Shown here piece by piece: positions 1 through 7,264 of a stretch of 20,741 bases of DNA. Made by a program: the position numbers and the translations under genes. Source of the DNA: an uncultured Bacteroidales bacterium. Lineage in GTDB: Bacteria > Bacteroidota > Bacteroidia > Bacteroidales > UBA932. Location of the stretch: NCBI GenBank assembly GCA_905236955.1, contig CAJOQW010000045.1, forward strand, positions 1 to 20,741, read 5' to 3'. The notes beneath the pieces were generated by a model. That model was not told where the DNA came from and did no database searches. It saw only the letters and a program-made list of their open reading frames with translations. How positions within the stretch are numbered: position 1 is the stretch's first letter; each line of letters begins with the position of its first letter.

Positions 1-249
1 ATCGTTCAAGATCACATCCTTTGCTTTTACCGCAACGAAGAACCCTATACCCCTCTGCTGGTATATGACCCCGAGGGCTGTGAGCCTCTCGTAGGAGCGG
101 GCCACGGTGTTCGGGTTCACCCCGATAGAGGCTCCGTACTCCCGCACGGAAGGAATGCGATCCTCTGCCTTCAGCTCCCCTGAGAGAACCCTGTCGCAAA
201 TGGAGTCCGCTATCTGAAGATAAATCGGCCTGTTAGAATCGAATTCCAT
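1..249 (-). CDS. GntR-family (YtrA-like) transcriptional regulator, C-terminus cut by window edge
   Basis: The visible 83 codons start at the ATG read from 249 to 247 and run off the left edge with no stop, so the gene is partial. The protein begins MEFDSNRPIYLQIADSI, the typical opening of a GntR winged-helix domain. The helix-turn-helix is SVREYGASIGVNPNTVARSY, about residues 34-53, followed by a wing around QQRGIGFFV. Small GntR proteins of the YtrA type have only a short tail after this domain and usually repress an adjacent ABC transporter operon. That fits here: the start lies 4 nt after the stop of the ABC permease gene on the same strand. Because the regulator is last in the operon it would be co-expressed with the transporter and could act on the palindrome at 1896-1919. 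The family is secure; the YtrA subclass and target are inferred. Confidence 0.88.
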   Translation of the reverse strand, partial: MEFDSNRPIYLQIADSICDRVLSGELKAEDRIPSVREYGASIGVNPNTVARSYERLTALGVIYQQRGIGFFVAVKAKDVILND

Positions 250-253
250 GTTA

Positions 254-1063
254 CTAATGCTTTAAAGTCTTGATCCGAAGGTAAATAAGAACATCGACCA
301 CCGCGAAATATACCAAGTAGATGGCATATATGACTATGTTGATACCGCGGATGAATCCTTCTTCAGTGACATCGGACAGTTCCAGTTCCGTGGGCAGGCC
401 GAAGATCTTAAGGGTCAGAGTCGTGAGCATGGTGACCACCATTCCGAGCAAGAATGCGGCGAGGAAGGTCTTGCCGACCTTGCTCTTCTTGAAACAAAGG
501 GATCCAAGCGTAAAGAACAGTATGTTTTCGCACCAGCTCAGATACAGGCCATATGGCCAGCTCAGGGCTATGCGGCCTGCCTCGGTCGAGAGCTCACTCC
601 ATACGGAATCCATTCCCGAGCAGATGTCCTTCAAAGCCGTGGCGCCGTAAGTCCCGTTGAATATCAAGCTCAAGAGCCCGTCTGTCGCGGCAAGTTCAGC
701 AAGAAGGAACAGGGGCACGGCAACGCAGGTGACGAGAAGTACGGACAACCATTTTTCCTGGCGGGATGCAGGAAGCATCAGCCAGTTGGAGCCATGGCGC
801 TTGTCGGTGAGCGTGCCGTAGTGCTTCGCAGGGAAGAAAATCAAGCTTATGCCTATGGCAAGCACGTATGCACCGACCTTCCCGGCGAATCCGATGTTTG
901 TGACATGGCCGGAGAAGATCAGGGAGAAGGCTTCGATTATTCCGTAAAAGAATACCGGCATGGCGCCGAGTATGGCGAGCGTCAGCCCTGAATCGTTCCC
1001 GGCGGAAACGAGGTCGTACTTTAGATAGTTCCAGAACCTCTTGATATCAAATGTGTTACTCAT
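254..1063 (-). CDS. ABC transporter membrane (permease) subunit
   Basis: A 269-residue, strongly hydrophobic protein with about six predicted membrane segments: roughly residues 30-54, 62-80, 104-130, 168-190, 196-220 and 240-262. It has no signal peptide and no ATPase motifs. Its start overlaps the stop of the upstream ABC ATPase gene by 8 nt, and the GntR regulator begins 4 nt beyond its stop, so the three genes form one translationally coupled operon. The layout (single ATPase, single membrane subunit, YtrA-type regulator) resembles ABC-2-like exporters linked to cell-envelope or antimicrobial-peptide stress. Sequence alone does not show the substrate. The role as permease rests mainly on topology and gene context. 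Confidence 0.78.
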   Translation of the reverse strand: MSNTFDIKRFWNYLKYDLVSAGNDSGLTLAILGAMPVFFYGIIEAFSLIFSGHVTNIGFAGKVGAYVLAIGISLIFFPAKHYGTLTDKRHGSNWLMLPASRQEKWLSVLLVTCVAVPLFLLAELAATDGLLSLIFNGTYGATALKDICSGMDSVWSELSTEAGRIALSWPYGLYLSWCENILFFTLGSLCFKKSKVGKTFLAAFLLGMVVTMLTTLTLKIFGLPTELELSDVTEEGFIRGINIVIYAIYLVYFAVVDVLIYLRIKTLKH

Positions 1064-1886
1064 GGCTGAACATTCCTTTTATGAGTTCTTTGTGCTTGTG
1101 TACGGTGTTGAAAAGAGCTTCGACGTTCACTTTGCTCTCGACTCCTGTGGTGTTGGGATATACCTGGATGAAGCCGCCCGGCAGTTGCTCGGAATATAGA
1201 GACGCCGGATTGAGCGCGGTCCCATAATCGAAGTAGAGTTTTCCGGTGATTTCCGCAATGGATGCGTTGAGGAGGACATCCCTCTTGTCAAGTATGACGA
1301 TGGGGTCGATTATGTTCTCCAGGTCCTTCACCTGATGGGTGGAGATCACGATAGTGCTGTCTTCGGAAGTGAGGCTCATGATAACCTTGCGGAACTGGGC
1401 CTTGGAAGGGATGTCCAAACCATTGGTAGGCTCATCCAGGAACAGATACTTTACGTTGCAGGCAAGGGCGAAGGAAACATAGGTTTTTTTGAGCTGCCCG
1501 GCGGACATGGCGTTCATCTTCCGGCCGGGATCGGTCTCGAAGATTTCCATGGCCTGGAGGAATTTTTCCTGCGAGTAACGGGGCCAGAACTTGCCGGCTC
1601 CCACTGCCCAATGCTCCGCCCTGTCACTTACGGGAGCCACTTCGTCGGCCAGATAGAACTGGTCCTGCAGCAGAGAAGGATTGCGGTCGAACGGATTGTC
1701 GCCGTCCGTTTCAATAGAGCCCGCTTTAGGCTTCTTGAGGCCGCAGAGAAGGGTCAGGAGCGTGGTCTTGCCCACTCCGTTCTCTCCCAGCAGGCCGTAG
1801 ATCTTCCCCTCCTCCAGCGAGAGGGAAATGTTTTCAAGACACGGCACATTGCCATAACTGAAACTGAGATTGTCAACCTTTATCAT
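1056..1886 (-). CDS. ABC transporter ATP-binding protein
   Basis: A 276-residue ABC ATPase with all core motifs: Walker A GENGVGKT at 34-41, an ABC signature in the variant form MSAGQLKK at 127-134, Walker B YLFLDEP at 147-153 followed by a D-loop, and the switch histidine H184 in ISTHQ. The region after residue 200 is a short family-specific tail. It would power the membrane protein encoded directly downstream, whose start overlaps this stop by 8 nt. It is the first gene of the operon and lies behind a consensus Bacteroidota promoter with a palindrome at the start site. It resembles YtrB- or BcrA-type exporter ATPases, with no signs of an importer such as a binding-protein gene. Substrate unknown. 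Confidence 0.92.
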   Translation of the reverse strand: MIKVDNLSFSYGNVPCLENISLSLEEGKIYGLLGENGVGKTTLLTLLCGLKKPKAGSIETDGDNPFDRNPSLLQDQFYLADEVAPVSDRAEHWAVGAGKFWPRYSQEKFLQAMEIFETDPGRKMNAMSAGQLKKTYVSFALACNVKYLFLDEPTNGLDIPSKAQFRKVIMSLTSEDSTIVISTHQVKDLENIIDPIVILDKRDVLLNASIAEITGKLYFDYGTALNPASLYSEQLPGGFIQVYPNTTGVESKVNVEALFNTVHKHKELIKGMFSHE

Positions 1887-1895
1887 GCTTTATAT

Positions 1896-1919
1896 AGTGT
1901 ATTGGTTCATTAGTACACT
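1896..1919. promoter_or_regulatory. Candidate GntR/YtrA operator (inverted repeat)
   Basis: AGTGTA at 1896-1901 and TACACT at 1914-1919 form a perfect 6-bp inverted repeat with a 12-nt centre, with scattered further symmetry inside. It lies immediately downstream of the -7 element at 1921-1928, over the expected transcription start, and 10 nt before the ABC ATPase start codon. A dimeric GntR regulator bound here would block initiation. Because a GntR gene is the third gene of this operon, autoregulation is the simplest reading. Operator identity is inferred from symmetry and position only. Confidence 0.6.
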
Positions 1920-1920
1920 G

Positions 1921-1950
1921 CAAAGGTACAACAATTTTCGTTATCTCCAA
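1921..1950 (-). promoter_or_regulatory. Promoter of the ABC/GntR operon
   Basis: On the minus strand a TTG (1950-1948) is followed after exactly 19 nt by TACCTTTG (1928-1921). This matches the primary sigma factor consensus of Bacteroidota, TTG-N19-TAnnTTTG. The predicted start site is near 1914-1917, about 30 nt before the ATG at 1886. Confidence 0.75.
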
Positions 1951-2039
1951 ATATTTTTTTGTTTTTTTGACTCCCAAGAGCCTTGATGCGTACAGGCATT
2001 CCCGATACCGGCAGGAAGCCCTGTCGATGATGGCACGAC

Positions 2040-2076
2040 AAAAAAAAAGAAAGGGCCGGCCGAATGGCCAGTCCTT
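2040..2076 (-). terminator. Intrinsic terminator of the TPR-yebC-metallopeptidase operon
   Basis: Read on the minus strand, an 11-nt arm (2076-2066) pairs with 2061-2051 around an ATTC loop. The stem has GGCC/GGCC at its core, one mismatch and one G-U pair. It is followed by TTTC and then nine T residues (2048-2040). It lies about 26 nt after the metallopeptidase stop. The GC-rich stem plus T-tract is a textbook rho-independent terminator. Confidence 0.88.
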
Positions 2077-2101
2077 CTACTGTATATATACATACCGGAA
2101 T

Positions 2102-2962
2102 CTACAGTGCCGAATAATCTACACTGAAGGTATCCCCTTGTGCAAGGTCGCCGGTGGACAGGCCCTTGCGGAGCCATTTCTCACGCTGTGCGGAGGTACC
2201 GTGGGTGAAAGATTCGGGAACGCTGTAGCCATATGACTGTTTCTGGAGCCAGTCGTCACCTATCTTCTCGGCGCATACCAGGGCTTCTTCGATGTCACCC
2301 TTTTCGAGACTCTTGTACATGCTGTTCTCATGGTGGCCCCAGACTCCGGCATAATAGTCTGCCTGGAGTTCGAGCCTTACGCTGTATTCATTTGCCTGGG
2401 TTTCGTTGACACGGGCCCTCAGGTTGTTGACCTTTCCGAGGGTTCCGAGAAGGTTCTGCACATGATGCCCGACCTCATGGGCGATGACGTAGGCATATGC
2501 GAAATCGCCGTCCGCTCCCAACTGCTGTCGCATCGAGGAGAAGAAACTCAGGTCGATATAAAGTGCCTGGTCGGCAGAGCAGTAGAACGGACCTACCTGC
2601 GAAGTGGCACCGCCACAGCCGGTCTGGACACTCCCCGAATAAAGGACCATCCTTGGAGCCTTGTATGTACGGCCATACTGCTTGAAAACCTTGGTCCACA
2701 CATCCTCGGTGCTTGCGAGGATCTTGCTTGAGAACTCAGCGAGGGCCTGTTCCTCTTCGGTGAATTCGCGGTTGCCTTCGGTCTGCGTAGTGACCATGCG
2801 ACCAAGGTCCGCGTTGGAGATTACGCTCATCGGGTTACCCCCGAGGAGCCATGTGATGAGGGCGATGACGGCTACGCCGCCTATGCCCATACCCGCCGCC
2901 TTGCCGCCGCTTACACGACGGTCGTCGACATTGGTGCTGGTTCTTCTGCCTTCGAGTTTCAT
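2102..2962 (-). CDS. ypfJ: Neutral zinc metallopeptidase, YpfJ family
   Basis: A 286-residue protein matching the YpfJ/KPN_02809 family of putative neutral zinc metallopeptidases. The N-terminus has the family's typical arginine-rich stretch with a DDRR motif (13-16), then a Gly-rich single membrane segment at about 22-42, so the catalytic domain should face the periplasm. The zinc site is complete: HEVGHH at 162-167, with the downstream glutamate most likely E198 in LELQADYYAG. The C-terminal STGD motif (269-272) is also typical. The physiological substrate of the family is not known to me. The start lies 14 nt after the yebC stop, so it is the last gene of the TPR-yebC-ypfJ operon, and a strong terminator follows. 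Confidence 0.9.
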   Translation of the reverse strand: MKLEGRRTSTNVDDRRVSGGKAAGMGIGGVAVIALITWLLGGNPMSVISNADLGRMVTTQTEGNREFTEEEQALAEFSSKILASTEDVWTKVFKQYGRTYKAPRMVLYSGSVQTGCGGATSQVGPFYCSADQALYIDLSFFSSMRQQLGADGDFAYAYVIAHEVGHHVQNLLGTLGKVNNLRARVNETQANEYSVRLELQADYYAGVWGHHENSMYKSLEKGDIEEALVCAEKIGDDWLQKQSYGYSVPESFTHGTSAQREKWLRKGLSTGDLAQGDTFSVDYSAL

Positions 2963-2976
2963 GTCTATTTGTGTTA

Positions 2977-3735
2977 TTATTCGTCTTCGTCGCCGGGCTT
3001 CATGGTAGTATAGACGTTCGTTACGTCTTCATCGTCTTCCAGGAGTCCGACCAGTTTGTTGATTGTAGCCCTCTGTTCGGCTTCCAGTTCCTTGAGTTCG
3101 GTGGTGGGGATACGTTCGAACCCGCCGGAAACAAGTTCATAACCCTTGTCCTCTATGTACTTCTGGATGTTGCCGTAGGACTGATAGTCGCCGTAGATGA
3201 CGACTTCCTTGCTTTCGTTGTCGTCCTTGTCGACGACGGTTTCCTCGAACACTTCATCGGCACCGTAATCGATGAGTTCGAGTTCGAGCTCGTCGAGATC
3301 CAGGCCCTCGGCTTCCTTGATACGGAAGACGCACTTGTGGTCGAACATGAAGGAGACGCTGCCGCTGGTTCCGAGGCTGCCGCCGCACTTGTTGAAGTAG
3401 CTGCGGACGTTGGCGACGGTACGGGTGGTGTTGTCGGTGGCGGTCTCTACCAGGATGGCTATTCCGAACGGGCCGTATCCTTCATAGACAACCTCCTTGA
3501 AATCGCCCGTCTTGCTTTCGGTGGCCTTCTTTATGGCGCGCTCGATATTCTCCTTGGGCATCTGCTCGCTGCGGGCTTCGGCCATGAGGGCGCGGAGGCG
3601 CGGGTTGCCGGTTACATCGGGACCGCCCTGCTTGACGGCGATGGTGATTTCCTTGCCCAGTTTGGTGAAGGTACGGGCCATGTGGCCCCACCTCTTCATT
3701 TTACGCTCCTTGCGGAATTCGAATGCGCGTCCCAT
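2977..3735 (-). CDS. yebC: YebC/TACO1-family regulatory or translation factor
   Basis: A 252-residue YebC/PmpR/TACO1-family protein of the Bacteroidota type, opening MGRAFEFRKERKMKRWGHM, then FTKLGKEITIAVK (23-35). Other family hallmarks are NPRLR (44-48), EVVYEGYGPFGIAI (81-94) and ETATDNTTRTVANVR (97-111) with GGSLGTSG (118-125). The C-terminus is very acidic. Family members are described as DNA-binding regulators, and more recently as ribosome-associated factors helping translation of proline-rich stretches; which applies here cannot be read from the sequence. The start codon overlaps the stop of the upstream TPR gene by one base (TAATG), suggesting coupled translation. Two tandem stop codons (TAA TAA) end the gene. 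Confidence 0.93.
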   Translation of the reverse strand: MGRAFEFRKERKMKRWGHMARTFTKLGKEITIAVKQGGPDVTGNPRLRALMAEARSEQMPKENIERAIKKATESKTGDFKEVVYEGYGPFGIAILVETATDNTTRTVANVRSYFNKCGGSLGTSGSVSFMFDHKCVFRIKEAEGLDLDELELELIDYGADEVFEETVVDKDDNESKEVVIYGDYQSYGNIQKYIEDKGYELVSGGFERIPTTELKELEAEQRATINKLVGLLEDDEDVTNVYTTMKPGDEDE

Positions 3736-4409
3736 TATTCGGAAATTTCAGAGATGTAACGGTCGATGTCCATGGCCTCGAGGCTCTGGGGATAGTCCTC
3801 ACGGATGCGCTTGAAGCATGCGAGAGCTGCAGCGTTGTCGCCGAGAGCCTTGTGGGCGAGGGCTTCCTTGAAAAGATAGGTGGCGACGAAAGCGTTGTCG
3901 TTCACGGCCTCGGCCTTCTTATAAGCGGCGATGGCTTCACCGTACTGTCCGAGACCCACATACGCATCGCCCTGGCAGGAAAGCGCACGGGCCTTCATGA
4001 TGGGTTCCTTGCCTTTGTACTTCTTAAGATAAGCGAGGGCGTCCTCGAAGTTGCCGAGCTGGAGCTGGCAGATGCCCGCATACAGATAAACGGCCTTACC
4101 GGCCTTGGTGCCATAGTCGTCGATGACCTGGGAGAAACCGAGCACGTTGCCGTCCCCGTTGAGGGCGAGTTCGTATTCGCCTGCACGGAAATTGCTCTCG
4201 GCCGGGAACATCTGCTCCTGCGCCTCGGCGCACTTTGGCTGGTATATATAACGGTTGTAAGCGAGGGATGCGAGCCATATCACGAGGATGGCGATGATAG
4301 CGCCCCAGATCCACTTCTTGTTCTTCTCATAGAATTGTTCGGTGCGGGAAAGCTGCTCTGCTGTATTCTCCTGACGCACTTCCTGTTTAGTCTTTTGCTT
4401 GGTAGCCAT
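3735..4409 (-). CDS. Membrane-anchored tetratricopeptide repeat protein
   Basis: A 224-residue protein if started at the ATG at 4409 (MATKQKTKQE). This start is preferred over an in-frame ATG at 4460 because a well-placed promoter (-7 element 4442-4449) starts transcription between the two. A charged N-terminal cytoplasmic part (1-32) precedes one membrane segment (about 33-50). The rest should be periplasmic and contains about three TPR units (roughly 106-134, 141-170, 176-206). This is the layout of YfgM-like ancillary TPR proteins, but no partner can be named. It is first in the operon with yebC and the YpfJ-like peptidase and overlaps yebC by one base. In Bacteroidota I recall similar TPR genes close to recF, which fits the neighbourhood. 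Confidence 0.85.
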   Translation of the reverse strand: MATKQKTKQEVRQENTAEQLSRTEQFYEKNKKWIWGAIIAILVIWLASLAYNRYIYQPKCAEAQEQMFPAESNFRAGEYELALNGDGNVLGFSQVIDDYGTKAGKAVYLYAGICQLQLGNFEDALAYLKKYKGKEPIMKARALSCQGDAYVGLGQYGEAIAAYKKAEAVNDNAFVATYLFKEALAHKALGDNAAALACFKRIREDYPQSLEAMDIDRYISEISE

Positions 4410-4441
4410 ATCGTTAAAAATTATAATTTCGAAAAAGCCTG

Positions 4442-4472
4442 CAAAAATAGGCAATTTCAATCAAATAAGCAA
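4442..4472 (-). promoter_or_regulatory. Promoter of the TPR-yebC-ypfJ operon
   Basis: On the minus strand TTG (4472-4470) is followed after 20 nt by TATTTTTG (4449-4442), a good match to the Bacteroidota consensus. It lies at the very end of the DUF4301 gene and predicts a leader of roughly 25-30 nt before the ATG at 4409. This also supports the shorter TPR start. Confidence 0.68.
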
Positions 4473-4474
4473 CA

Positions 4475-5896
4475 CTAGTTTTGATGCGCCGGACGGAGCA
4501 GATCGAGCACCACTTTCACCGGATTGAAGGTCTCGACCGGCACCTCCACGAACAAGGTATTCCAGTCGCTCATCGACCCGTTCCAGAGCCCGGGAAGTTC
4601 GAGGGCCTTGAGTTCGCGGCCCTGATAACTCTTGAATGAGATGAAGCCGGCTTCGTTGTCGACGTGTTCCATGAGGTCGAACTTGTTTCCCTTGTAATCG
4701 CGCAGGCAGCAGACAAGGTCAACCGGATTGAAATGGGTGGCGGAGGCAAGTGCACCCGCCGCGACGGGATCTTCCTTGTTGATCTGGGCGCCCTCGAGGA
4801 TCTGGAGCGATGTGCTGCCGTCCTTGCCCTTTACTATGAAGGGACCGCCTCCGGGCTCGCCGAGGTTACGCACCATGCCGCAAACCCTGATCGGGCGGTC
4901 GAGCTTGGAGCGAAGCACTCCCGCACGTTCGACAAGGCTTTCGGGAAGGCTGTCGAAATTCACGCAGAGCACCTTGTCCAGCCATTGCACGATTTCGTCG
5001 AGCAGGGCTTCCGAGACACCTTCGTCCATCCTGCGAAGATAAGCGAAAACGGTATCCCTAAGCTGGAGGGCCCGGCCCATTAGCACCTTCTTGTAGAAAG
5101 CCGTGACGGGAAGCAGCCTCTCCACGGCTACGTTGTCTATATTTTTGATGCTCACCAGTTCCTCTACCACTTCATTGAGATTGTAGATGAGGGCACCATG
5201 GCCTGCGGGACGGAAAAGGCGCGAGCCGTCGTCGCACAGGAAAGGTTCGTTGTCCATGTCAACCGCAATCGTGTCGGTGGAGGGGTCCTGATAGGTGAAG
5301 GTGACATTGTAGCGGACACCATACCTCTTCTCGTAGATGTCGCGGACCTCCTCGAGGGCGGCCTCGAAAAGCGGCTTGTGCTCCGGAGATATGGTGACCG
5401 TGAGATTCACGCTGCCGTCGGCGTTGCGCATGTACTCCTGTCCTTCCACCAGATGTTCGGCGAAGGCTGTGCGGACTTCGTCCGGATAACGGTGGAACTT
5501 GAGGACTCCCTTTGGCTTGTGCCCGTAACCCAGTCCTTCGTCGGTAAGGACCAGCCTGGCGGTGCGGGTACAGCCTTCGTCATCCCCTGCGGACGGGGTG
5601 CCGAAGAGGGCCTTGTCATAGAATGCGAACCTGTCCAGCTCTGCTGTAAGCCGGCGAACCTGGTCGTTGGGGGTATCCATCCCCGCGAAGATGTCCTTGA
5701 ACATGCGGGATGCGGCTCCCGAGGCGGGCACGAATTTCACCCTGCCGCGGGTCGGGGCGTTGTCAGAATACTCGACGGCGGCTTTGCAAGCCTCGGCATC
5801 GAGGGCCTCTATCCCTCTGTCGGGAGTGGCCGGTGCTGTGATTTCGAGCCAGGGGAAACCCTGCTTGAAATGTCGGATCTGTTCTTCTATGGTCAT
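4475..5896 (-). CDS. DUF4301 family protein, possible nucleotidyltransferase-like fold
   Basis: A 473-residue protein I recognise as the Bacteroidota family DUF4301, which has no assigned function. Its conserved stretches look like those of UDP-sugar pyrophosphorylases: FVPASGAASRMF at 55-66 in the place of the Gly-rich nucleotide loop ending in Arg; HKPKGVLKFH at 126-135 resembling the lysine motif that contacts phosphates; TYQDPSTDTIAVD at 201-213; RPAGHGALIYNLNE at 229-242, close to the P-x-GHG-x-(I/L)-Y motif; and NIDNV at 252-256. The C-terminal third (about 350-465) has conserved Gly-rich and WNGSM stretches I cannot assign. The start lies 4 nt after the pdxB stop, making it last in the recF operon. 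Family call firm; enzymatic idea inferred. Confidence 0.82.
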   Translation of the reverse strand: MTIEEQIRHFKQGFPWLEITAPATPDRGIEALDAEACKAAVEYSDNAPTRGRVKFVPASGAASRMFKDIFAGMDTPNDQVRRLTAELDRFAFYDKALFGTPSAGDDEGCTRTARLVLTDEGLGYGHKPKGVLKFHRYPDEVRTAFAEHLVEGQEYMRNADGSVNLTVTISPEHKPLFEAALEEVRDIYEKRYGVRYNVTFTYQDPSTDTIAVDMDNEPFLCDDGSRLFRPAGHGALIYNLNEVVEELVSIKNIDNVAVERLLPVTAFYKKVLMGRALQLRDTVFAYLRRMDEGVSEALLDEIVQWLDKVLCVNFDSLPESLVERAGVLRSKLDRPIRVCGMVRNLGEPGGGPFIVKGKDGSTSLQILEGAQINKEDPVAAGALASATHFNPVDLVCCLRDYKGNKFDLMEHVDNEAGFISFKSYQGRELKALELPGLWNGSMSDWNTLFVEVPVETFNPVKVVLDLLRPAHQN

Positions 5897-5900
5897 AGTT

Positions 5901-6935
5901 TCAGTATATGTAGAATTCTTTCCGGTAACGATAGTCGGTACGGAGTTTTTCGAAGTCCCCCGGGTTCGAACGGAACATGAAGTCGTCCGTGAAGATGGGA
6001 TAATTGTACTGGATGAGCGAGGCTATCTGGCCCTGCGTCATGCCGGTGAAATCCAGTTTGACCGCCTCGAGCTCGGCGAGTTCGGTCTTGGGGAAGAACT
6101 CATAGAGATCCTGGATGCCGAAGAAATGCGCCACCGCCCTGACTGCAGCTGCGGTACCCCTCTGCTTGCCCTGATAAGAATAGCCCGCGATATGTGGTGT
6201 CGCTATGTCCACCATGCTCATGAGGGTCTGGTTGACCTCGGGTTCATGGTTCCAGGTATCAATCACTACGGGACCCAGCTTGGGGATGGCGTTCATAAGG
6301 GCGTCGTCCACCACGACCTCGCCCCTGGAAGCGTTGATGAAGAAGGCTCCCAGTTTCATCTTGTCGAAGAACGAGGCGTCGGCCATGCGGCGGGTGGTTT
6401 CGTCGAGAGGGACATGCATGGTGACGATGTCGGATCCGGCGAGAAGTTCATCGAGGCTGCAGAATTGTGCCGGGCCTTCTGCCGCTTCGCGCGGCGGGTC
6501 GTTCAAAAGCACCTTGAAACCCAGATAGCGGGCCATCTGCTCCACCCTCGAACCGACATGTCCCACGCCTATTATCCCAAGGGTGGAACCGGTGAGCGGT
6601 ATATTCTTCCTGGAGGCGGCTCCGTACAGGGCAGAAAAAACGTAATTCATCACTCCGCCGGCATTGCACCCGGGAGCGTTCTGGACGAAAATGTCATGCG
6701 ACTTGCACCAGGGCATGTCGATATGGTCGGTGCCGATGGTCGCCGTGGCAATTATCTTCACCGACGTTCCCTCCAGGAGATAGGCGTTGCATTTGGTCCT
6801 GGTACGGATCAACAGCGCGTCCGCATCGATCAGGTCTTCCCTGCGTATTTCCCCACCGGGTTTGAAGACCACCTGGGCATAAGGCTCGAATACTCCTTCC
6901 AGGAATGGTATTGCCGAATCTGCTACAATTTTCAT
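5901..6935 (-). CDS. pdxB: 4-phosphoerythronate dehydrogenase (PdxB)
   Basis: A 344-residue D-isomer-specific 2-hydroxyacid dehydrogenase of the PdxB type. It oxidises 4-phospho-D-erythronate, the second step of the DXP-dependent pyridoxal 5'-phosphate pathway. An N-terminal substrate-binding part contains IGTDHIDM (67-74) and NAPGCNAGGV (86-95), which are PdxB-like. The NAD-binding Rossmann motif is GVGHVG at 123-128. The catalytic triad is present: R204 (NASRGE), E231 (NHEPE) and H248 (PHIAGYS). The C-terminal extension beyond residue 280 matches the PdxB dimerisation domain and separates it from SerA or glycerate dehydrogenases. The start is 2 nt from the DUF721 stop and the stop is 4 nt from DUF4301, so expression should follow the recF operon. 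Confidence 0.93.
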   Translation of the reverse strand: MKIVADSAIPFLEGVFEPYAQVVFKPGGEIRREDLIDADALLIRTRTKCNAYLLEGTSVKIIATATIGTDHIDMPWCKSHDIFVQNAPGCNAGGVMNYVFSALYGAASRKNIPLTGSTLGIIGVGHVGSRVEQMARYLGFKVLLNDPPREAAEGPAQFCSLDELLAGSDIVTMHVPLDETTRRMADASFFDKMKLGAFFINASRGEVVVDDALMNAIPKLGPVVIDTWNHEPEVNQTLMSMVDIATPHIAGYSYQGKQRGTAAAVRAVAHFFGIQDLYEFFPKTELAELEAVKLDFTGMTQGQIASLIQYNYPIFTDDFMFRSNPGDFEKLRTDYRYRKEFYIY

Positions 6936-6937
6936 AT

Positions 6938-7264
6938 CTATTTGATTTTTAGTTGCTTTACTATTCCGACATGATTCTCCCCGTCGATAAAGAGGGGGTC
7001 TTCCGTGAGAATCGCGTTCATTTTCTCAACCAGCCAGGCCCCCTGCATCCGCAGCTGCATCCCTATGACCGATGAATTCATGGTGACGTACAGGGTACCG
7101 TCCCTGAAATAGCGGCGGATGGTGTACGCCCCGGCTCCGGAGGCCTCGTCCCAGGCCTGGAAGATACGGCGGGTGTTGTGCGTCGCCGAGAGATGTTCGC
7201 TGCGGAACATCTCCTTGAGGGCCTCTCCAACAGTGACCGCCTGTTTCCTTGCCAACCGGCTCAC
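6938..7264 (-). CDS. DUF721 (DciA-like) protein, GTG start
   Basis: A 108-residue protein of the DUF721 family, recognisable from its order of elements: a basic N-terminus with a GEALKEMF helix (13-20), the central WDEASGAG segment (38-45), and the RRYFRDGTLYVTMNSSVIGMQL strand-helix unit (about 50-71). DUF721 domains include DciA, the replicative helicase loader in bacteria lacking DnaC/DnaI; this is the likely role but is not shown by the sequence. The start is GTG (7264-7262), overlapping the recF stop as GTGA, a typical translational coupling overlap. No ATG gives the conserved N-terminus. The next gene, pdxB, starts 2 nt after its stop. Confidence 0.85.
   Translation of the reverse strand: MSRLARKQAVTVGEALKEMFRSEHLSATHNTRRIFQAWDEASGAGAYTIRRYFRDGTLYVTMNSSVIGMQLRMQGAWLVEKMNAILTEDPLFIDGENHVGIVKQLKIK

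Noticed and set aside
1992..2024. Imperfect inverted repeat (ACAGG...CCTGT with TTCC...GGAA inside)
   Set aside because: It has two internal mismatches, no T-tract on either side and no clear link to a gene. It may be a weak structure only.
1941..2236. Two small open frames in the gap between the ABC operon and the metallopeptidase
   Set aside because: They run across the T-tract terminator and the peptidase C-terminus, show no domain or promoter, and encode unlikely low-complexity peptides. The 215-bp gap holds only the terminator, the ABC promoter and the operator.
5667..6974. A 435-codon plus-strand open frame opposite pdxB
   Set aside because: It is a shadow of pdxB and the start of DUF4301, with no promoter or domain of its own.
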